From NCBI GenBank assembly GCA_002422425.1, contig DIVG01000087.1:13772-50712 (forward strand): a stretch of 36,941 nucleotides of DNA. Direction: 5' to 3'. The DNA is from Akkermansiaceae bacterium UBA6138. Lineage in GTDB: Bacteria > Verrucomicrobiota > Verrucomicrobiia > Verrucomicrobiales > DEV007. Position 1 is the stretch's first letter; every line of letters begins with the position of its first letter. The translations under genes were made by a program, and so were the position numbers. Shown piece after piece: positions 15,911-24,810 of this stretch. A model generated the notes under the pieces. That model was not told the DNA's origin. It saw only the letters and a program-made list of their open reading frames with translations, and did no database searches.

Positions 15911-18091
15911 ATGCCTGAGCATCACAATAACTCTGAAGGACCTCCCGGGGGCATAATCCCGAAAGTGTTCCCGTCAGACCGTGCATACTCGCTCCATTGG
16001 AGATCGTCGATCATCGTCGCTTTCGCGGTTTTGATTGGGGTTACTTATTTTTATGTGCCTCTTGGAAAGACAGAGGGAGTGGTGAGGCTTGGACCTGAGC
16101 GGGACGGGAATTCTGCTCCTCTTCGGCAGCAGATTCCCGCCGGTAACGCCTTGCCAGAATCGGTTGACCTTGCGGCTCCTCCCGCGTCAGCGGAGACAGC
16201 CCTTTCAGGAGCTTTCGTTGATGCCGCCGGAATTTCGTTGCCACTTTTGCCTCAAGAGCGGGCGGTCGCCGCTTCCAACCAATCCCCGCCCGGTTCGCCA
16301 TCGGGAGAGGTCCCGGTTGTCCTGCCTCTCCAGAACGAGGGGCCGTCGCCGACCGATGGCGGCGCTTTCACCGGTAGCCGGCCCGATTCTCTTTCCGGGA
16401 ACTCATCGGGCGACGGGCGTATTCTCCTTACCCAGATATCCGCCCCTGTCGGGGATACCGTGCCCTTGTCTTCGGAGGGTAGCGATAGCGGCACGGAAGG
16501 CTTCATCGAAACGACCGACTCCGGATTCTGGCTCGAAAAAGCTCCTCTCAATGACGTGTTTCAGCATCTCGCCCGCCTAGGCAATCTTCAGTATTTCCAC
16601 AACTCCTCGCTGGACACGCCCGAATTTGTCGTCACCGGCGAGCTCCGCGATGGAGACCCTGTTCTGCAGATGCAGGAAGTGGGTCTCATGTTCGGTCTCA
16701 CGATTCATGCCACGGAAAAGACCGTCTACGCGTTCAACTCGCAGCAGCTTGCCCGAATGCCCCAGGAGGCGGTCCGTTATCAGCTGAAGTATCTCCGGCC
16801 CGATGACATGGAGCAAACCAAGATTATCCTCCAGCCCTTCCTCACTCCCGGTACGGGGATTCTTGAATTTGAGACCAAGACAAATACCCTCGTGATCTCC
16901 GACAACGAAAAGCAGGTCAAGAGACTGCTCGCTTTTCTGGAAGAGATAGACCAGCCCAAGCAGCAAATCGCCATCGAGACCCGCATCCTCAGGATATCCA
17001 CTTCCTCACGCAACCTCGTCGGGGTCGATTGGTCCTCGGTCCTGGGAAATGAGGGGGGAATCAGCCTGAACGCTTCCGGAAGCCTGAATGCCCTGTTCGG
17101 ACTTCCCGGGCTCGACAGCGCCACCTCCGTTGTCGCCCGAAACACGACGGGAACGGGCCTCAGTGTCGTGGAAACGACGCGTAATTTCACCTCTTCCTCA
17201 TCTGGAGACGGTGAGGAAGGTCACCTTGTGCTTTCCCCTATTCAGATCGAGGCGGTCTTCAAAGCTTTGAATACCGGAGGCCTCGCGGAGCAGGAGTCGA
17301 GCCCGACTCTCATTACGGAGGATAACGAGGAAGGGCTGATTTCCGTGGTGGACCGGATTCCGATCATCACCACCACTGTCAGTGCGACGACGGGCGGGCA
17401 AAATTCCACCGAGGAGGTTCGTTATAAAATCGACGACGAGGACAATGCCGGAGATCCATCGACGACACGGGAGGTGGGAGTTACTCTCGCGGTCACTCCG
17501 ACGATTCTCCCCGACGGTACTATTCGCATGAAACTGCGCCCCCGCTCCGCCCAGGTGGTCGAATACGTCACCAGCTCTTCCGGGAACCGCTACCCGCGGG
17601 TCAACGAGTCCTCCGTCACCACGGTGGCCAGGGTTCCGAACGGACACTCGCTTTTGATTGGCGGATTTTACGAGGAGGTCCGCTCGGAGGACAGCGCCAA
17701 GGTCCCTGTTTTCGGCGATGTTCCGGCGCTGAGGCACTTGTTCAAGAACTCCGATCGGCAAAAAGACCATACAAGTCTCGTTTTTATCGTGACACCCTTG
17801 CTCTATCGTCCGGACGATTCCGGCGCCTCTGACTTTATCAGCCGGGAAATCCATCAAAGCCACATCCTTCCGGATGAGTTTGCCTCGCCCGATCCAATTC
17901 ATCCGGAACGCAACACCGCACCCAACCTGCGCGCCAACCTGCCGCGGGCTGAGCCGGTTTTAAATCCGCATCTTCTCCACCCGAACCATGGGCTTACCCC
18001 GGCGGCTTCAGACTCGCCGGCGGTTAAAACTTCCTCCGGTAATTTTTTGAGGCAACTTTATACCCCCCCTTCAAAAAAATCTTCCCGTTGA
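15911..18091 (+). CDS. Secretin (PilQ/GspD family outer-membrane channel)
   Basis: This 726-aa protein forms the outer-membrane pore of the pilus/secretion machine. It has about 32 residues before a hydrophobic segment (33-52), a Pro/Ser/Gly-rich linker to about 200, an N0/STN-like domain (about 202-275), an N1-like domain (about 288-352, VRYQLKYLRPDDMEQTKIIL) and the secretin barrel domain (about 353-634). The barrel domain contains TPTILPDGTIRMKLRPR, VPNGHSLLIGGFYEE, VPVFGDVPALRHLFK and SLVFIVTPLLY. A Pro-rich tail of about 90 residues follows. The N-terminus is long for a signal peptide; a GTG at codon 19 is an alternative start. It follows the PilP-like gene, and its stop overlaps a TTG start option of the next gene. 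Confidence 0.93.
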   Translation: MPEHHNNSEGPPGGIIPKVFPSDRAYSLHWRSSIIVAFAVLIGVTYFYVPLGKTEGVVRLGPERDGNSAPLRQQIPAGNALPESVDLAAPPASAETALSGAFVDAAGISLPLLPQERAVAASNQSPPGSPSGEVPVVLPLQNEGPSPTDGGAFTGSRPDSLSGNSSGDGRILLTQISAPVGDTVPLSSEGSDSGTEGFIETTDSGFWLEKAPLNDVFQHLARLGNLQYFHNSSLDTPEFVVTGELRDGDPVLQMQEVGLMFGLTIHATEKTVYAFNSQQLARMPQEAVRYQLKYLRPDDMEQTKIILQPFLTPGTGILEFETKTNTLVISDNEKQVKRLLAFLEEIDQPKQQIAIETRILRISTSSRNLVGVDWSSVLGNEGGISLNASGSLNALFGLPGLDSATSVVARNTTGTGLSVVETTRNFTSSSSGDGEEGHLVLSPIQIEAVFKALNTGGLAEQESSPTLITEDNEEGLISVVDRIPIITTTVSATTGGQNSTEEVRYKIDDEDNAGDPSTTREVGVTLAVTPTILPDGTIRMKLRPRSAQVVEYVTSSSGNRYPRVNESSVTTVARVPNGHSLLIGGFYEEVRSEDSAKVPVFGDVPALRHLFKNSDRQKDHTSLVFIVTPLLYRPDDSGASDFISREIHQSHILPDEFASPDPIHPERNTAPNLRANLPRAEPVLNPHLLHPNHGLTPAASDSPAVKTSSGNFLRQLYTPPSKKSSR

Positions 18092-18177
18092 GGTTTTCCT
18101 TACCGGTATCGGTGAATCGGGTGTCGGTTCTCCGACTCGCGGGCAGACTCCGGGGAGTTGAGAGGCTCAAGGTTATT

Positions 18178-18771
18178 ATGGACAGCAAATCCATCGCATC
18201 GTTTCACGGTGATTCTGAACACAGCCAAGGCGATCTCTCTCCGAAGGCTCTCGGGCATTCGATACGAAAAACCGTGGCGCTGAGAACTTTTGATGTCGTT
18301 AAGGCACACTGTCCCGGCCTTGCGATCGAAGAGTCTTTCGTAACGGACTACCTCAAGGACACGGTTTGCGGGACCGGCAGCGAAGCACCGGAGGATTTCC
18401 TTTCCCATGTCCTCTCGCGCAGCGGTCTTGCCCGTCATCTTTGGGAAGAGCTTCTCGAACAGTTTGCTTTTGCTTCCGGGCTGCGCTTTCCTTTCCTCGG
18501 TTTTGCTGACCGGATGGCCGTTCCGATTGAATTTTACACACAGGAAGGGGACATTGCCGAGCTTTGCCGACTTCTCCAGACCCCGGTCCTGCAGGCGGAA
18601 TCCGCCTGTTTTTTAACCCTGGCATCGATCAACCCCGTCACTGCGGAAGCCCTTTCCGCAGAAATTGTCCGAACTTTCCGAAGCCGCGGGCTCCTCATTC
18701 CGGTTATCTTCCCGGTTCGGACGGATTTTGAAAGCTGGCAGTGCCTCTGTCGACGTCATTTCGCTGCATGA
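18178..18771 (+). CDS. Stand-alone GspE N-terminal-domain-like protein
   Basis: This 197-aa soluble protein is not a recognised family member as a whole. Its second half (LWEELLEQFAFASGLRFPF ... CFLTLASINPVTAEALSAEI ... LLIPVIFPVRTDFESW, ending CLCRRHF) has the order and shape of the T2SSE-N/MshEN module that precedes the ATPase domain in PilB/GspE. The RLGxxLVxxGLI-type motif that binds c-di-GMP in MshE is not seen. The stop overlaps the start of the ATPase gene (ATGA, 18768-18771), so the two are coupled and probably form a complex. A TTG at 18088 overlapping the secretin stop is an alternative start; the ATG at 18178 is preferred. Confidence 0.6.
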   Translation: MDSKSIASFHGDSEHSQGDLSPKALGHSIRKTVALRTFDVVKAHCPGLAIEESFVTDYLKDTVCGTGSEAPEDFLSHVLSRSGLARHLWEELLEQFAFASGLRFPFLGFADRMAVPIEFYTQEGDIAELCRLLQTPVLQAESACFLTLASINPVTAEALSAEIVRTFRSRGLLIPVIFPVRTDFESWQCLCRRHFAA

Positions 18772-20456
18772 ACCTTGATCTTGGATTTCCCGTCAACGAG
18801 ACGTTTACCCGGCGGGTGGTTGAAGAAATCATTGCCCTCGCTCCGGAGGGGCACTTTGCCGGAGATGACGCCGCGATCCGGGCATCGACCTCGGCAAGGA
18901 TCCTCTCGATCGTTGCCTCCCAGTGCGGCATTCCGTTTTTAAGGCGCATTCGGGACTTCGTCGATCCCGTCCTTCTCGAAATCTTCGATCCCGCTCTGCT
19001 CAATCGCGGCCTCTTTGTTCCGATCGCAAGGGACCGGACCCGTTTTTATTTCGCCGTCGTTAACCCCTGGGATACGACGGGGGAGGACGCGATTGCCTCC
19101 CGCTTCGAGGATCTTGAACCGGTTCGGGTCCTCGTTCCTTACGCTGAGATAATTCCCGTCATCGAATCCGTTTCCGGAACGCAGGGGCCTTCACGGAACG
19201 AACTCGAGTCGATTGAGGTCGACGAAAGTTCCGAAGAGAAGCATTATTTTGACATTAATGCGGAACACGAGGAGCCGCTCGCAAGGCTCGTCGCCAAGAT
19301 CCTTTCCGATGCCATCCGATTCAGAGCCTCGGACGTCCACGTGAAGTGCGGGATTGGCGAGGTCACCTACAGCTACCGTATCGATGGAGATATGGGAACG
19401 AAGTATCCGATTCCGATGAAGCTGAAGAATCGGATCGATGCCTTTCTCCTCAATCTCATGGGCCTGGCACCCGAAGAGCGGGTGAAAAACCCGGGTATTT
19501 CCGGACGTTTCGGAGTTAATTACCTGAATCGCTCCATCGATATCCGCTTTGAAAGGCACCGCACTTACCGCGGCTATCATGTGACGATGCGGCTTCTCGA
19601 CAAGGCCCATTTCGAGGCAAAACTGGGCGTTGGTTCGCTCGCCTTCGATCCTGCCACCCTTTTTGAACTTGAGAGAGTGATGGCGATTCCCTCCGGGATT
19701 ATTGTGATGTCGGGACCGACCGGTTCCGGCAAATCGACCACTCTGAACGCCATGCTGCGGGAATTGAACCGTCCCGAAGATAACATTCTCACCCTCGAAA
19801 ATCCGGTCGAAGATGAAATTCCGGGAGTGATTCACTGCGATATCCGACCGAACGAGTTTAAGGCGATGATTGCCAGCTTCATGCGGAGCGATCCCGATAT
19901 CATTCTAATGGGCGAGGTGCGGGATCTTGATTCGGCAGAGCTGGCAATCGAGGCCGCGATTACCGGTCATAAGGTGTTGACCACGATTCACACTCCGAGA
20001 GCTTCACAGATTATCGAGCGTTTCGAACAGATAGGCATTGAACGCTGGAAGATTGCGCAAACGCTTAAAGCTGCCTGCGCCCAGCGCCTCATTAAACTGC
20101 TCTGCCCGGTCTGCAAGGTGCTCAAGCCCCGTCTTCTGGAGCGGGATATCCGCAAGTTCAACCTTGACGATTCGATGAGGGATCTGCCCATTTACGTCCG
20201 GAATCCCGAGGGATGTCATGAGTGTCAGGGACGCGGGTTTCACGGGCGCGCCGCCATCCTCGAAATCATTCCGATCACGGCGCGCTGGTCGGACGAACTT
20301 TCCAAGGGGACTCTCAGTCCCTACGAGATGGAGCGCGAGGTCCGGAAAGACGGTCGGCTTCCATCACTGAGAGACAGCGGCCTCGCGCTGCTCCGCGAGG
20401 GGCGCACCGATCTGGAGGCCCTGAGTAAATCCATCGATCTCACCAACGCCGAATGA
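18768..20456 (+). CDS. pilB: PilB/GspE-type assembly ATPase
   Basis: The 562-aa product powers fibre assembly. A GspE N-domain (about 60-140, FVPIARDRTRFYFAVVNPWD) precedes the ATPase core: Walker A GPTGSGKST at 316-324, LENPVEDEIPG Asp box, Walker B DIILMGEVRD at 377-386 and TGHKVLTTIHT His box. Four zinc-binding cysteines at 446, 449, 483 and 486 (CPVC, CHEC) mark it as PilB/GspE rather than PilT. Its start overlaps the preceding stop, and its stop overlaps the pilC-like start (20453). An earlier GTG (18741) lies inside the previous gene and is not needed. With the pilT-like gene at 10880, the machine has both extension and retraction motors. Confidence 0.93.
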   Translation: MNLDLGFPVNETFTRRVVEEIIALAPEGHFAGDDAAIRASTSARILSIVASQCGIPFLRRIRDFVDPVLLEIFDPALLNRGLFVPIARDRTRFYFAVVNPWDTTGEDAIASRFEDLEPVRVLVPYAEIIPVIESVSGTQGPSRNELESIEVDESSEEKHYFDINAEHEEPLARLVAKILSDAIRFRASDVHVKCGIGEVTYSYRIDGDMGTKYPIPMKLKNRIDAFLLNLMGLAPEERVKNPGISGRFGVNYLNRSIDIRFERHRTYRGYHVTMRLLDKAHFEAKLGVGSLAFDPATLFELERVMAIPSGIIVMSGPTGSGKSTTLNAMLRELNRPEDNILTLENPVEDEIPGVIHCDIRPNEFKAMIASFMRSDPDIILMGEVRDLDSAELAIEAAITGHKVLTTIHTPRASQIIERFEQIGIERWKIAQTLKAACAQRLIKLLCPVCKVLKPRLLERDIRKFNLDDSMRDLPIYVRNPEGCHECQGRGFHGRAAILEIIPITARWSDELSKGTLSPYEMEREVRKDGRLPSLRDSGLALLREGRTDLEALSKSIDLTNAE

Positions 20457-21622
20457 ACCCCCCTCCACCGAGACGATCCTCTGCGCGCGACCTCCTTGAA
20501 GCCGCCCTCGATAAGCCGGTCGATATCGCAGTTAAAGCCAAGGAGAAGAGGCCCTTTCTCGGAATCAGTCTCTCGAAAAATCTACCGGGTAAGGAGATTA
20601 TTAAACTCTGCCGCAGCCTTGCCTCGATGCTCAGGGCAAATATCAACACCTCAGACGCCCTCTCCTATTACGGCGCGAATCATCCGTCCCTTTTGATTAC
20701 GAAGCTCACGGCAGAGATAAGAGAATCTCTCGGCAATGGCATGCCCGTCGACGCGGCCTTCAAAAAAACCGGGCGTTTTGATGAGAAGATCATCTCCCTA
20801 GTCCGGGCCGGGGCGGATTCGGGACAGCTCGCGCGGGCCTTTCAGTCTATTGCCGACCGATTGAAGAAGGAGTCGGAATTCCGTTCGCGAATGCGAAAGG
20901 CGACCCTGCTGCCGGGGATCATTATTTTTGCTCTCCTGCTCCTTTTTGTATTTTCACAGATCCGTGTTATCCCCCAGATCGAAGATATCATTCTTGATAT
21001 AGGCCAGGAGCCCGATCCGATCTCCGCGATACTTTTTGAAATCAGCCACGCCACCCGCAAGGTATGGATACCGGTGATTCTTCTCCTCTGCGGATCGGTT
21101 TTTTCTTTTCTTTTTATTGAGCGGGTGCGCAGCGCGGTGGTTTTTTTCCTGATGGCAAGATGGCGCCTCCTCCGTAAGCTGGTCATGGGAATGCGGCAGC
21201 TTCTTTTTATCGGCTCGCTTGAAATGCTCTACTCAAACGGGATTAATCTGGCCAAGTCCGTCGAGATCGCTTCCGGTTCCCTCAAGGGAACCCCGATGTA
21301 CGAAGAGCTTCGTAACGCGGGAAGGCGCTATATCGAGACAGGCCTTCCCTTTTCCGAAGCCTTGCGGAAATTCACCTCGTGTGACCCACAGGTGGCGCAC
21401 CTTGTCTCAATCGGAGAGCGGTCCTCGTCTCTTGACGAGCAGTTACGGCTCCTCACCACCATGTATGAAGAAGAGGTCGATCAGGTGATCGGCGATTTCA
21501 CGCAGATTGTGAACTTCATCGTTCTGGTCATGGCCGGCCTCCTCATCACACTGGTTTTCGGCGGCTCTTTCCTCCCGATTTTCCTGATGGGCCCCAAAAT
21601 GATGAGCGGGCAGGGTATCTGA
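20453..21622 (+). CDS. pilC: PilC/GspF-type inner-membrane platform protein
   Basis: This 389-aa protein is the polytopic platform that PilB turns to add pilins. It has a Lys/Pro-rich N-terminus, two T2SSF helical repeats (about 45-150, with SLASMLRANINTSDALSYYG and LVRAGADSGQLARAFQSIAD; about 250-345, with LEMLYSNGINLAKSVEIASG and VSIGERSSSLDEQLRLL) and three membrane segments (about 150-170, 205-222, 352-377). Length and layout are typical. Its ATG overlaps the pilB-like stop by four bases. It ends with Gly/Met-rich residues after the last helix. Confidence 0.92.
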   Translation: MNPPPPRRSSARDLLEAALDKPVDIAVKAKEKRPFLGISLSKNLPGKEIIKLCRSLASMLRANINTSDALSYYGANHPSLLITKLTAEIRESLGNGMPVDAAFKKTGRFDEKIISLVRAGADSGQLARAFQSIADRLKKESEFRSRMRKATLLPGIIIFALLLLFVFSQIRVIPQIEDIILDIGQEPDPISAILFEISHATRKVWIPVILLLCGSVFSFLFIERVRSAVVFFLMARWRLLRKLVMGMRQLLFIGSLEMLYSNGINLAKSVEIASGSLKGTPMYEELRNAGRRYIETGLPFSEALRKFTSCDPQVAHLVSIGERSSSLDEQLRLLTTMYEEEVDQVIGDFTQIVNFIVLVMAGLLITLVFGGSFLPIFLMGPKMMSGQGI

Positions 21623-21658
21623 ACCCGGAAACGGGACGGCTTTTTCACCTATCGCGCT

Positions 21659-22051
21659 ATGCAACAGACTTCCTTTGACCGGTGGCTCCAGCGAAGGTTC
21701 GTTCACCAAACCCGGTTTTACTGCAATACGCTTCCCCGTGCGCTTCCGCGCAGCGTTCTTCTCGACGAGAATGACGCGGAAAAAGGGGGGCGATATCTTT
21801 ATCGGATTACCGCCCGTGACGAGGGAGTGATACGGCAAATCACAAGCGCCCTGGAAGCTGAAAATATTACTTACACCTCCCGGGTTGCGGACCGGGCGGG
21901 GATTGCGGCCCGTCTCTTTTCGAATCCGAACCGTTCCTTCACCATGAGTGTCCTTTGGATTTCTTTCGGGATTCTCTTCCTCGTTCTGGTTCTTTCCGGT
22001 TTGCCCGGAGAAGCCTGGCAATGGCTCATGAGCGACAAACCATCCCCATGA
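21659..22051 (+). CDS. Small C-terminally anchored membrane protein, unknown
   Basis: I do not recognise this 130-aa protein. It has a basic soluble N-terminal part (about 1-92; RYLYRITARDEGVIRQITSA and ENITYTSRVADRAGIAARLF look like one small alpha/beta unit) and one membrane helix at about 95-114 (MSVLWISFGILFLVLVLSGL) near the C-terminus. It lies between the pilC-like gene and the ABC transporter and is on the same strand, so it probably belongs to the pilus operon. The N-terminal unit is likely cytoplasmic. Confidence 0.65.
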   Translation: MQQTSFDRWLQRRFVHQTRFYCNTLPRALPRSVLLDENDAEKGGRYLYRITARDEGVIRQITSALEAENITYTSRVADRAGIAARLFSNPNRSFTMSVLWISFGILFLVLVLSGLPGEAWQWLMSDKPSP

Positions 22052-22230
22052 CCGAAGTTTCCAGTCCGGGTCCTGCCTCACATGCACCCCGGGCCTGACG
22101 GGCGTTTCGGAAGAGATGGTTTCGGTCGCGAGCGGCCTGGAAAATTGTTACCATGTTCGGGTCCTGTCCGCCGGCCGGGGCGGAAGCGCAGTCTTGCGTG
22201 AACGAAAGGCATACGATAGCTTCCCGCACG

Positions 22231-22956
22231 ATGCACTCAACGGAGATCAGCCCGCGTTCAACCGTCCCGCCCGGCGGTGGAGTCTTTTTCCCGAAGGGGC
22301 TTGTGATCGGTTACCGCTCGCGACGGCGACCGCCGGTCCGCGTCGCCGCCTTCGAGTCAGAGATATGTCTCGGTCCCGGGCACTATCTTCTTCTGGCCCG
22401 GAACGGTTCAGGCAAGACCACTCTCCTGCGCACGCTTGGCCGTCTCATTAAGCCCCTTGAAGGCGCTTTTCGAATCGACGGCAGGCTCCTCCATTTCTGC
22501 GACGATCTCACCTTCGATGCCGGCCACAAGCCCCGTGAGATTCTGCGGGCGCTTCTCGATCGGGACTCTTTCAAGACATCCCTCTCTTTTGCCGGCGAAT
22601 TGGAATTACCACTTGATCGTGATTACGCCACCTTATCGCGTGGAAATCGTCAGAAGCTCGTCGCTGTTCTGGGCGAAGCGGCGGCGGCACACCGCGAGGG
22701 CGGTTGTGTGCTGCTTTTCGACGAACCTCTCTCCGGCCTGGACTTCGTGGCACGGGACCTCGTCAGGTCCTGGTGGCGCGAGCGCAAGGAGGGGGTTTGC
22801 CGAATCGTTTCACACCACCCCGACGATGCCACGCTCGAGGCTGACGCCGCGCTGGTGATTCGGGAAAACACCGTCGGCCTTGTGAAGTCAACAGATGGAG
22901 TCCTCGACTGGTCGGGTCTGAGGCACTCTCTCTTTGCCCCCCGTTCTGAAGCATGA
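22231..22956 (+). CDS. ABC transporter ATP-binding protein
   Basis: This 241-aa nucleotide-binding subunit has Walker A ARNGSGKT at 57-64 (the first Gly is Ala), a signature LSRGNRQK at 135-142, Walker B VLLFDE at 160-165 followed by a D-loop (PLSGLD), and His195/196 as the switch histidine (SHHPDD). It resembles small CcmA-like or ABC-2-type ATPases. Its stop overlaps the permease start (ATGA at 22953-22956), so they form one transporter. The position inside a pilus locus parallels Myxococcus xanthus PilH, which is needed for pilus assembly. The frame is open to 22153; the ATG at 22231 gives a normal N-terminus. Confidence 0.88.
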   Translation: MHSTEISPRSTVPPGGGVFFPKGLVIGYRSRRRPPVRVAAFESEICLGPGHYLLLARNGSGKTTLLRTLGRLIKPLEGAFRIDGRLLHFCDDLTFDAGHKPREILRALLDRDSFKTSLSFAGELELPLDRDYATLSRGNRQKLVAVLGEAAAAHREGGCVLLFDEPLSGLDFVARDLVRSWWRERKEGVCRIVSHHPDDATLEADAALVIRENTVGLVKSTDGVLDWSGLRHSLFAPRSEA

Positions 22957-23720
22957 ATGGCCTTCGACTCTATCTATCCTCTCTCTTTTCGCGGAAGGTC
23001 ATCCTCGTCTTTGCCCTGCTCCTTCCGCTGTTGGCGGTGTTTCTCCCGGAACTGGCCCCCACCTCACTAAAACCCTCTCTGATCGAACCTGCCCGGGCCC
23101 AGGCGGCATGGGTCCTGCTCTGGCTGGCGACGGTGATATGGATTCTCGTGGAAGCTTCTTCAACCGGGGCCCGATGGCGGCGCGGGGGTATTTTTGAACT
23201 GCTCCTTCCCGCTTCCCGGGCCCGCTTCCCGAAAGCCGCTCTGGTTCTGCAACTCAACGCGGGCCTTCTCTTTCCCGCAATCGTGCTGCTGATCGAGACG
23301 ATCCTGATCTCTCTCTATCTTTGCGCCCCTTCGGATCCGGCCGAGGCCCGTCTCTGGTCGGTCACCAATTTCCAATACGGAACTCTTTATTTGATTGTGA
23401 CGGCACCACTTTGCCTCCTCGCCTTTTCCCTCGGCACGCGGCTGAACCCCGTCGTCTCCTGGATCACGGTCGCCGCCTTTCTCCTTTACGGGTTGGCGAT
23501 TCAGGAAAAATTCGCCCCGTTTCTTTCCGGAGGCGGGATTGCTTCGAGCCTGGGGAGCCTTTTTCTGCCGCATTACCACCTCGCCGATTTGACGGACCGG
23601 CTCGTCTTCAAGCTCGGGCCTCTTCCTCCCGGCGTCTTCGGGCAATTTATTCTGTATTTCGGTGGTTGGGGGATCATCCTCGGCGTTGTCGCGTTAACTC
23701 TTTTCCGCCCGGGAAGGTAG
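22953..23720 (+). CDS. ABC-2-type transporter permease
   Basis: The 255-aa product is very hydrophobic, with about six membrane segments (near residues 15-32, 50-68, 100-125, 145-165, 168-190 and 225-250), and ends with the Arg-containing tail ALTLFRPGR typical of ABC-2 permeases. It is translationally coupled to the ATPase gene upstream. The substrate is unknown. By context it would be the counterpart of Myxococcus PilI. CcmB-like function is less likely because no cytochrome maturation genes are present. Confidence 0.85.
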   Translation: MNGLRLYLSSLFSRKVILVFALLLPLLAVFLPELAPTSLKPSLIEPARAQAAWVLLWLATVIWILVEASSTGARWRRGGIFELLLPASRARFPKAALVLQLNAGLLFPAIVLLIETILISLYLCAPSDPAEARLWSVTNFQYGTLYLIVTAPLCLLAFSLGTRLNPVVSWITVAAFLLYGLAIQEKFAPFLSGGGIASSLGSLFLPHYHLADLTDRLVFKLGPLPPGVFGQFILYFGGWGIILGVVALTLFRPGR

Positions 23721-23724
23721 CCGG

Positions 23725-24558
23725 ATGAAATTCATTGAACTTATCCTCGCCACCGTGGCGCTTGTAGCCGGCGTGACAGCCGTCTTTTTCTCCGGAATCG
23801 GTTTCTCTTCTTCACCGGTGCCGCAGGAACCCTCACGCCACGCCTTATTGAATCCGAATCCCTTCGCTCTCCGCGGTTCGGCTTTTGGGTCTCTTTTCTC
23901 ACGCCTCGCCGAAGATGATATCGACAGAGTCTGGCATGTCGGCCTCGAGGGAGAAATCCATTCCGCCGGCAACGGATGGCTGGCGCGGGCACGGGAGGAG
24001 AAGTCGCGGCGGACCAATCCGAAGCCACCCGGTGGTGCCCACGCCACCGCGATTCGTCGGGATCTGCGTCAAATGCTGGTCAACGCTTTCCTCCTTGACC
24101 CCGGAAGTTATACCATATACGAGGCGCTGTATCTTTTCCTTACCTCAATGGACGGGATCGATCAGGCGGAAGGGGAGCAACGCGCCGGCGAGCTCTCCGA
24201 ATTCGCGATCCACTGGATCTCGGGTGAAACCGAGGACCCCGAGCCCTGGCTTACCGCTGCCGCCGCGTCAATCAATCTTCACCTCTCACTCGGTCACTCC
24301 GACAGTGGCCCGCATCGTGCCCGAACCCGTCCGGCGAATGATGAATCCCTGATTTCGAATGCGGCAGCTTGCCTGAACCGCTTTGACGCCCTCTGGGCGG
24401 AAAGCGGGGCGGAGGGAAGGCGGGATCTTCTCTCTGAAGAGCGGCGAAACGAGATCAACGAGCGTCGGGCATTTCTCGGGCGGCTGGTCGCCGCATGGCA
24501 AAAGCGGGAAAAAACCCAACCGCACGGAACTGAGGCCCCGTCTCTCGACGGGAAATGA
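23725..24558 (+). CDS. Membrane-anchored protein of the pilus locus, unknown (PilG-position)
   Basis: The 277-aa protein has an N-terminal membrane helix or signal anchor (about 4-26, IELILATVALVAGVTAVFFSG) and a mainly helical extracytoplasmic domain. It carries repeated helix-rich stretches (LVNAFLLDPGSYTIYEALYL, PEPWLTAAAASINLHLSLGH) that could be TPR-like. I do not recognise the family. It starts 4 bp after the permease gene, with GGGAAGG upstream, so it is part of the ABC unit. A single-anchor protein beside an ABC pair in a pilus locus recalls PilG of the Myxococcus PilGHI set; this is inference from position only. Confidence 0.7.
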   Translation: MKFIELILATVALVAGVTAVFFSGIGFSSSPVPQEPSRHALLNPNPFALRGSAFGSLFSRLAEDDIDRVWHVGLEGEIHSAGNGWLARAREEKSRRTNPKPPGGAHATAIRRDLRQMLVNAFLLDPGSYTIYEALYLFLTSMDGIDQAEGEQRAGELSEFAIHWISGETEDPEPWLTAAAASINLHLSLGHSDSGPHRARTRPANDESLISNAAACLNRFDALWAESGAEGRRDLLSEERRNEINERRAFLGRLVAAWQKREKTQPHGTEAPSLDGK

Positions 24559-24697
24559 AAGCGTCCGGCCGTTTTAGGCGAAAAGTGCCGCGAAATCGGA
24601 AGAAAGCCTCCTTCTCTGAACCCCTGGCAGGAAAAGCCGGAGGGTGAGGAGGTTAAGCCACCCGGAAAATGGAAAGAGGTCTAATTAAAATTTTTTC

Positions 24698-24724
24698 GTG
24701 ACGTTTTACGGTGAAAAGTATATT
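24698..24724 (+). promoter_or_regulatory. Possible promoter for the exported-protein / pseudopilin operon
   Basis: The 252-bp gap 24559-24810 contains an AT-rich patch (24681-24728) that stands out in this GC-rich window. GTGACG (24698-24703) and TATATT (24719-24724) are spaced 15 bp apart, a fair -35/-10 pair. Transcription from here would give a leader of about 80 nt before the gene at 24811 and could feed the genes to 31091. The rest of the gap shows nothing I can name. Confidence 0.35.
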
Positions 24725-24810
24725 TTTTTGATCGGTGAAGGAGATTGGTGGGAGATGTTCCATCATCGGCTCTCTTTCCGAAGGGTTTTTCCGAAAAAAT
24801 ACAAACGATT

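Noticed and set aside
22048..22098. 16-codon frame overlapping the stop of the 130-aa membrane protein
   Set aside because: Too short and Pro/Ser-rich, with no supporting signal beyond the ATGA overlap.
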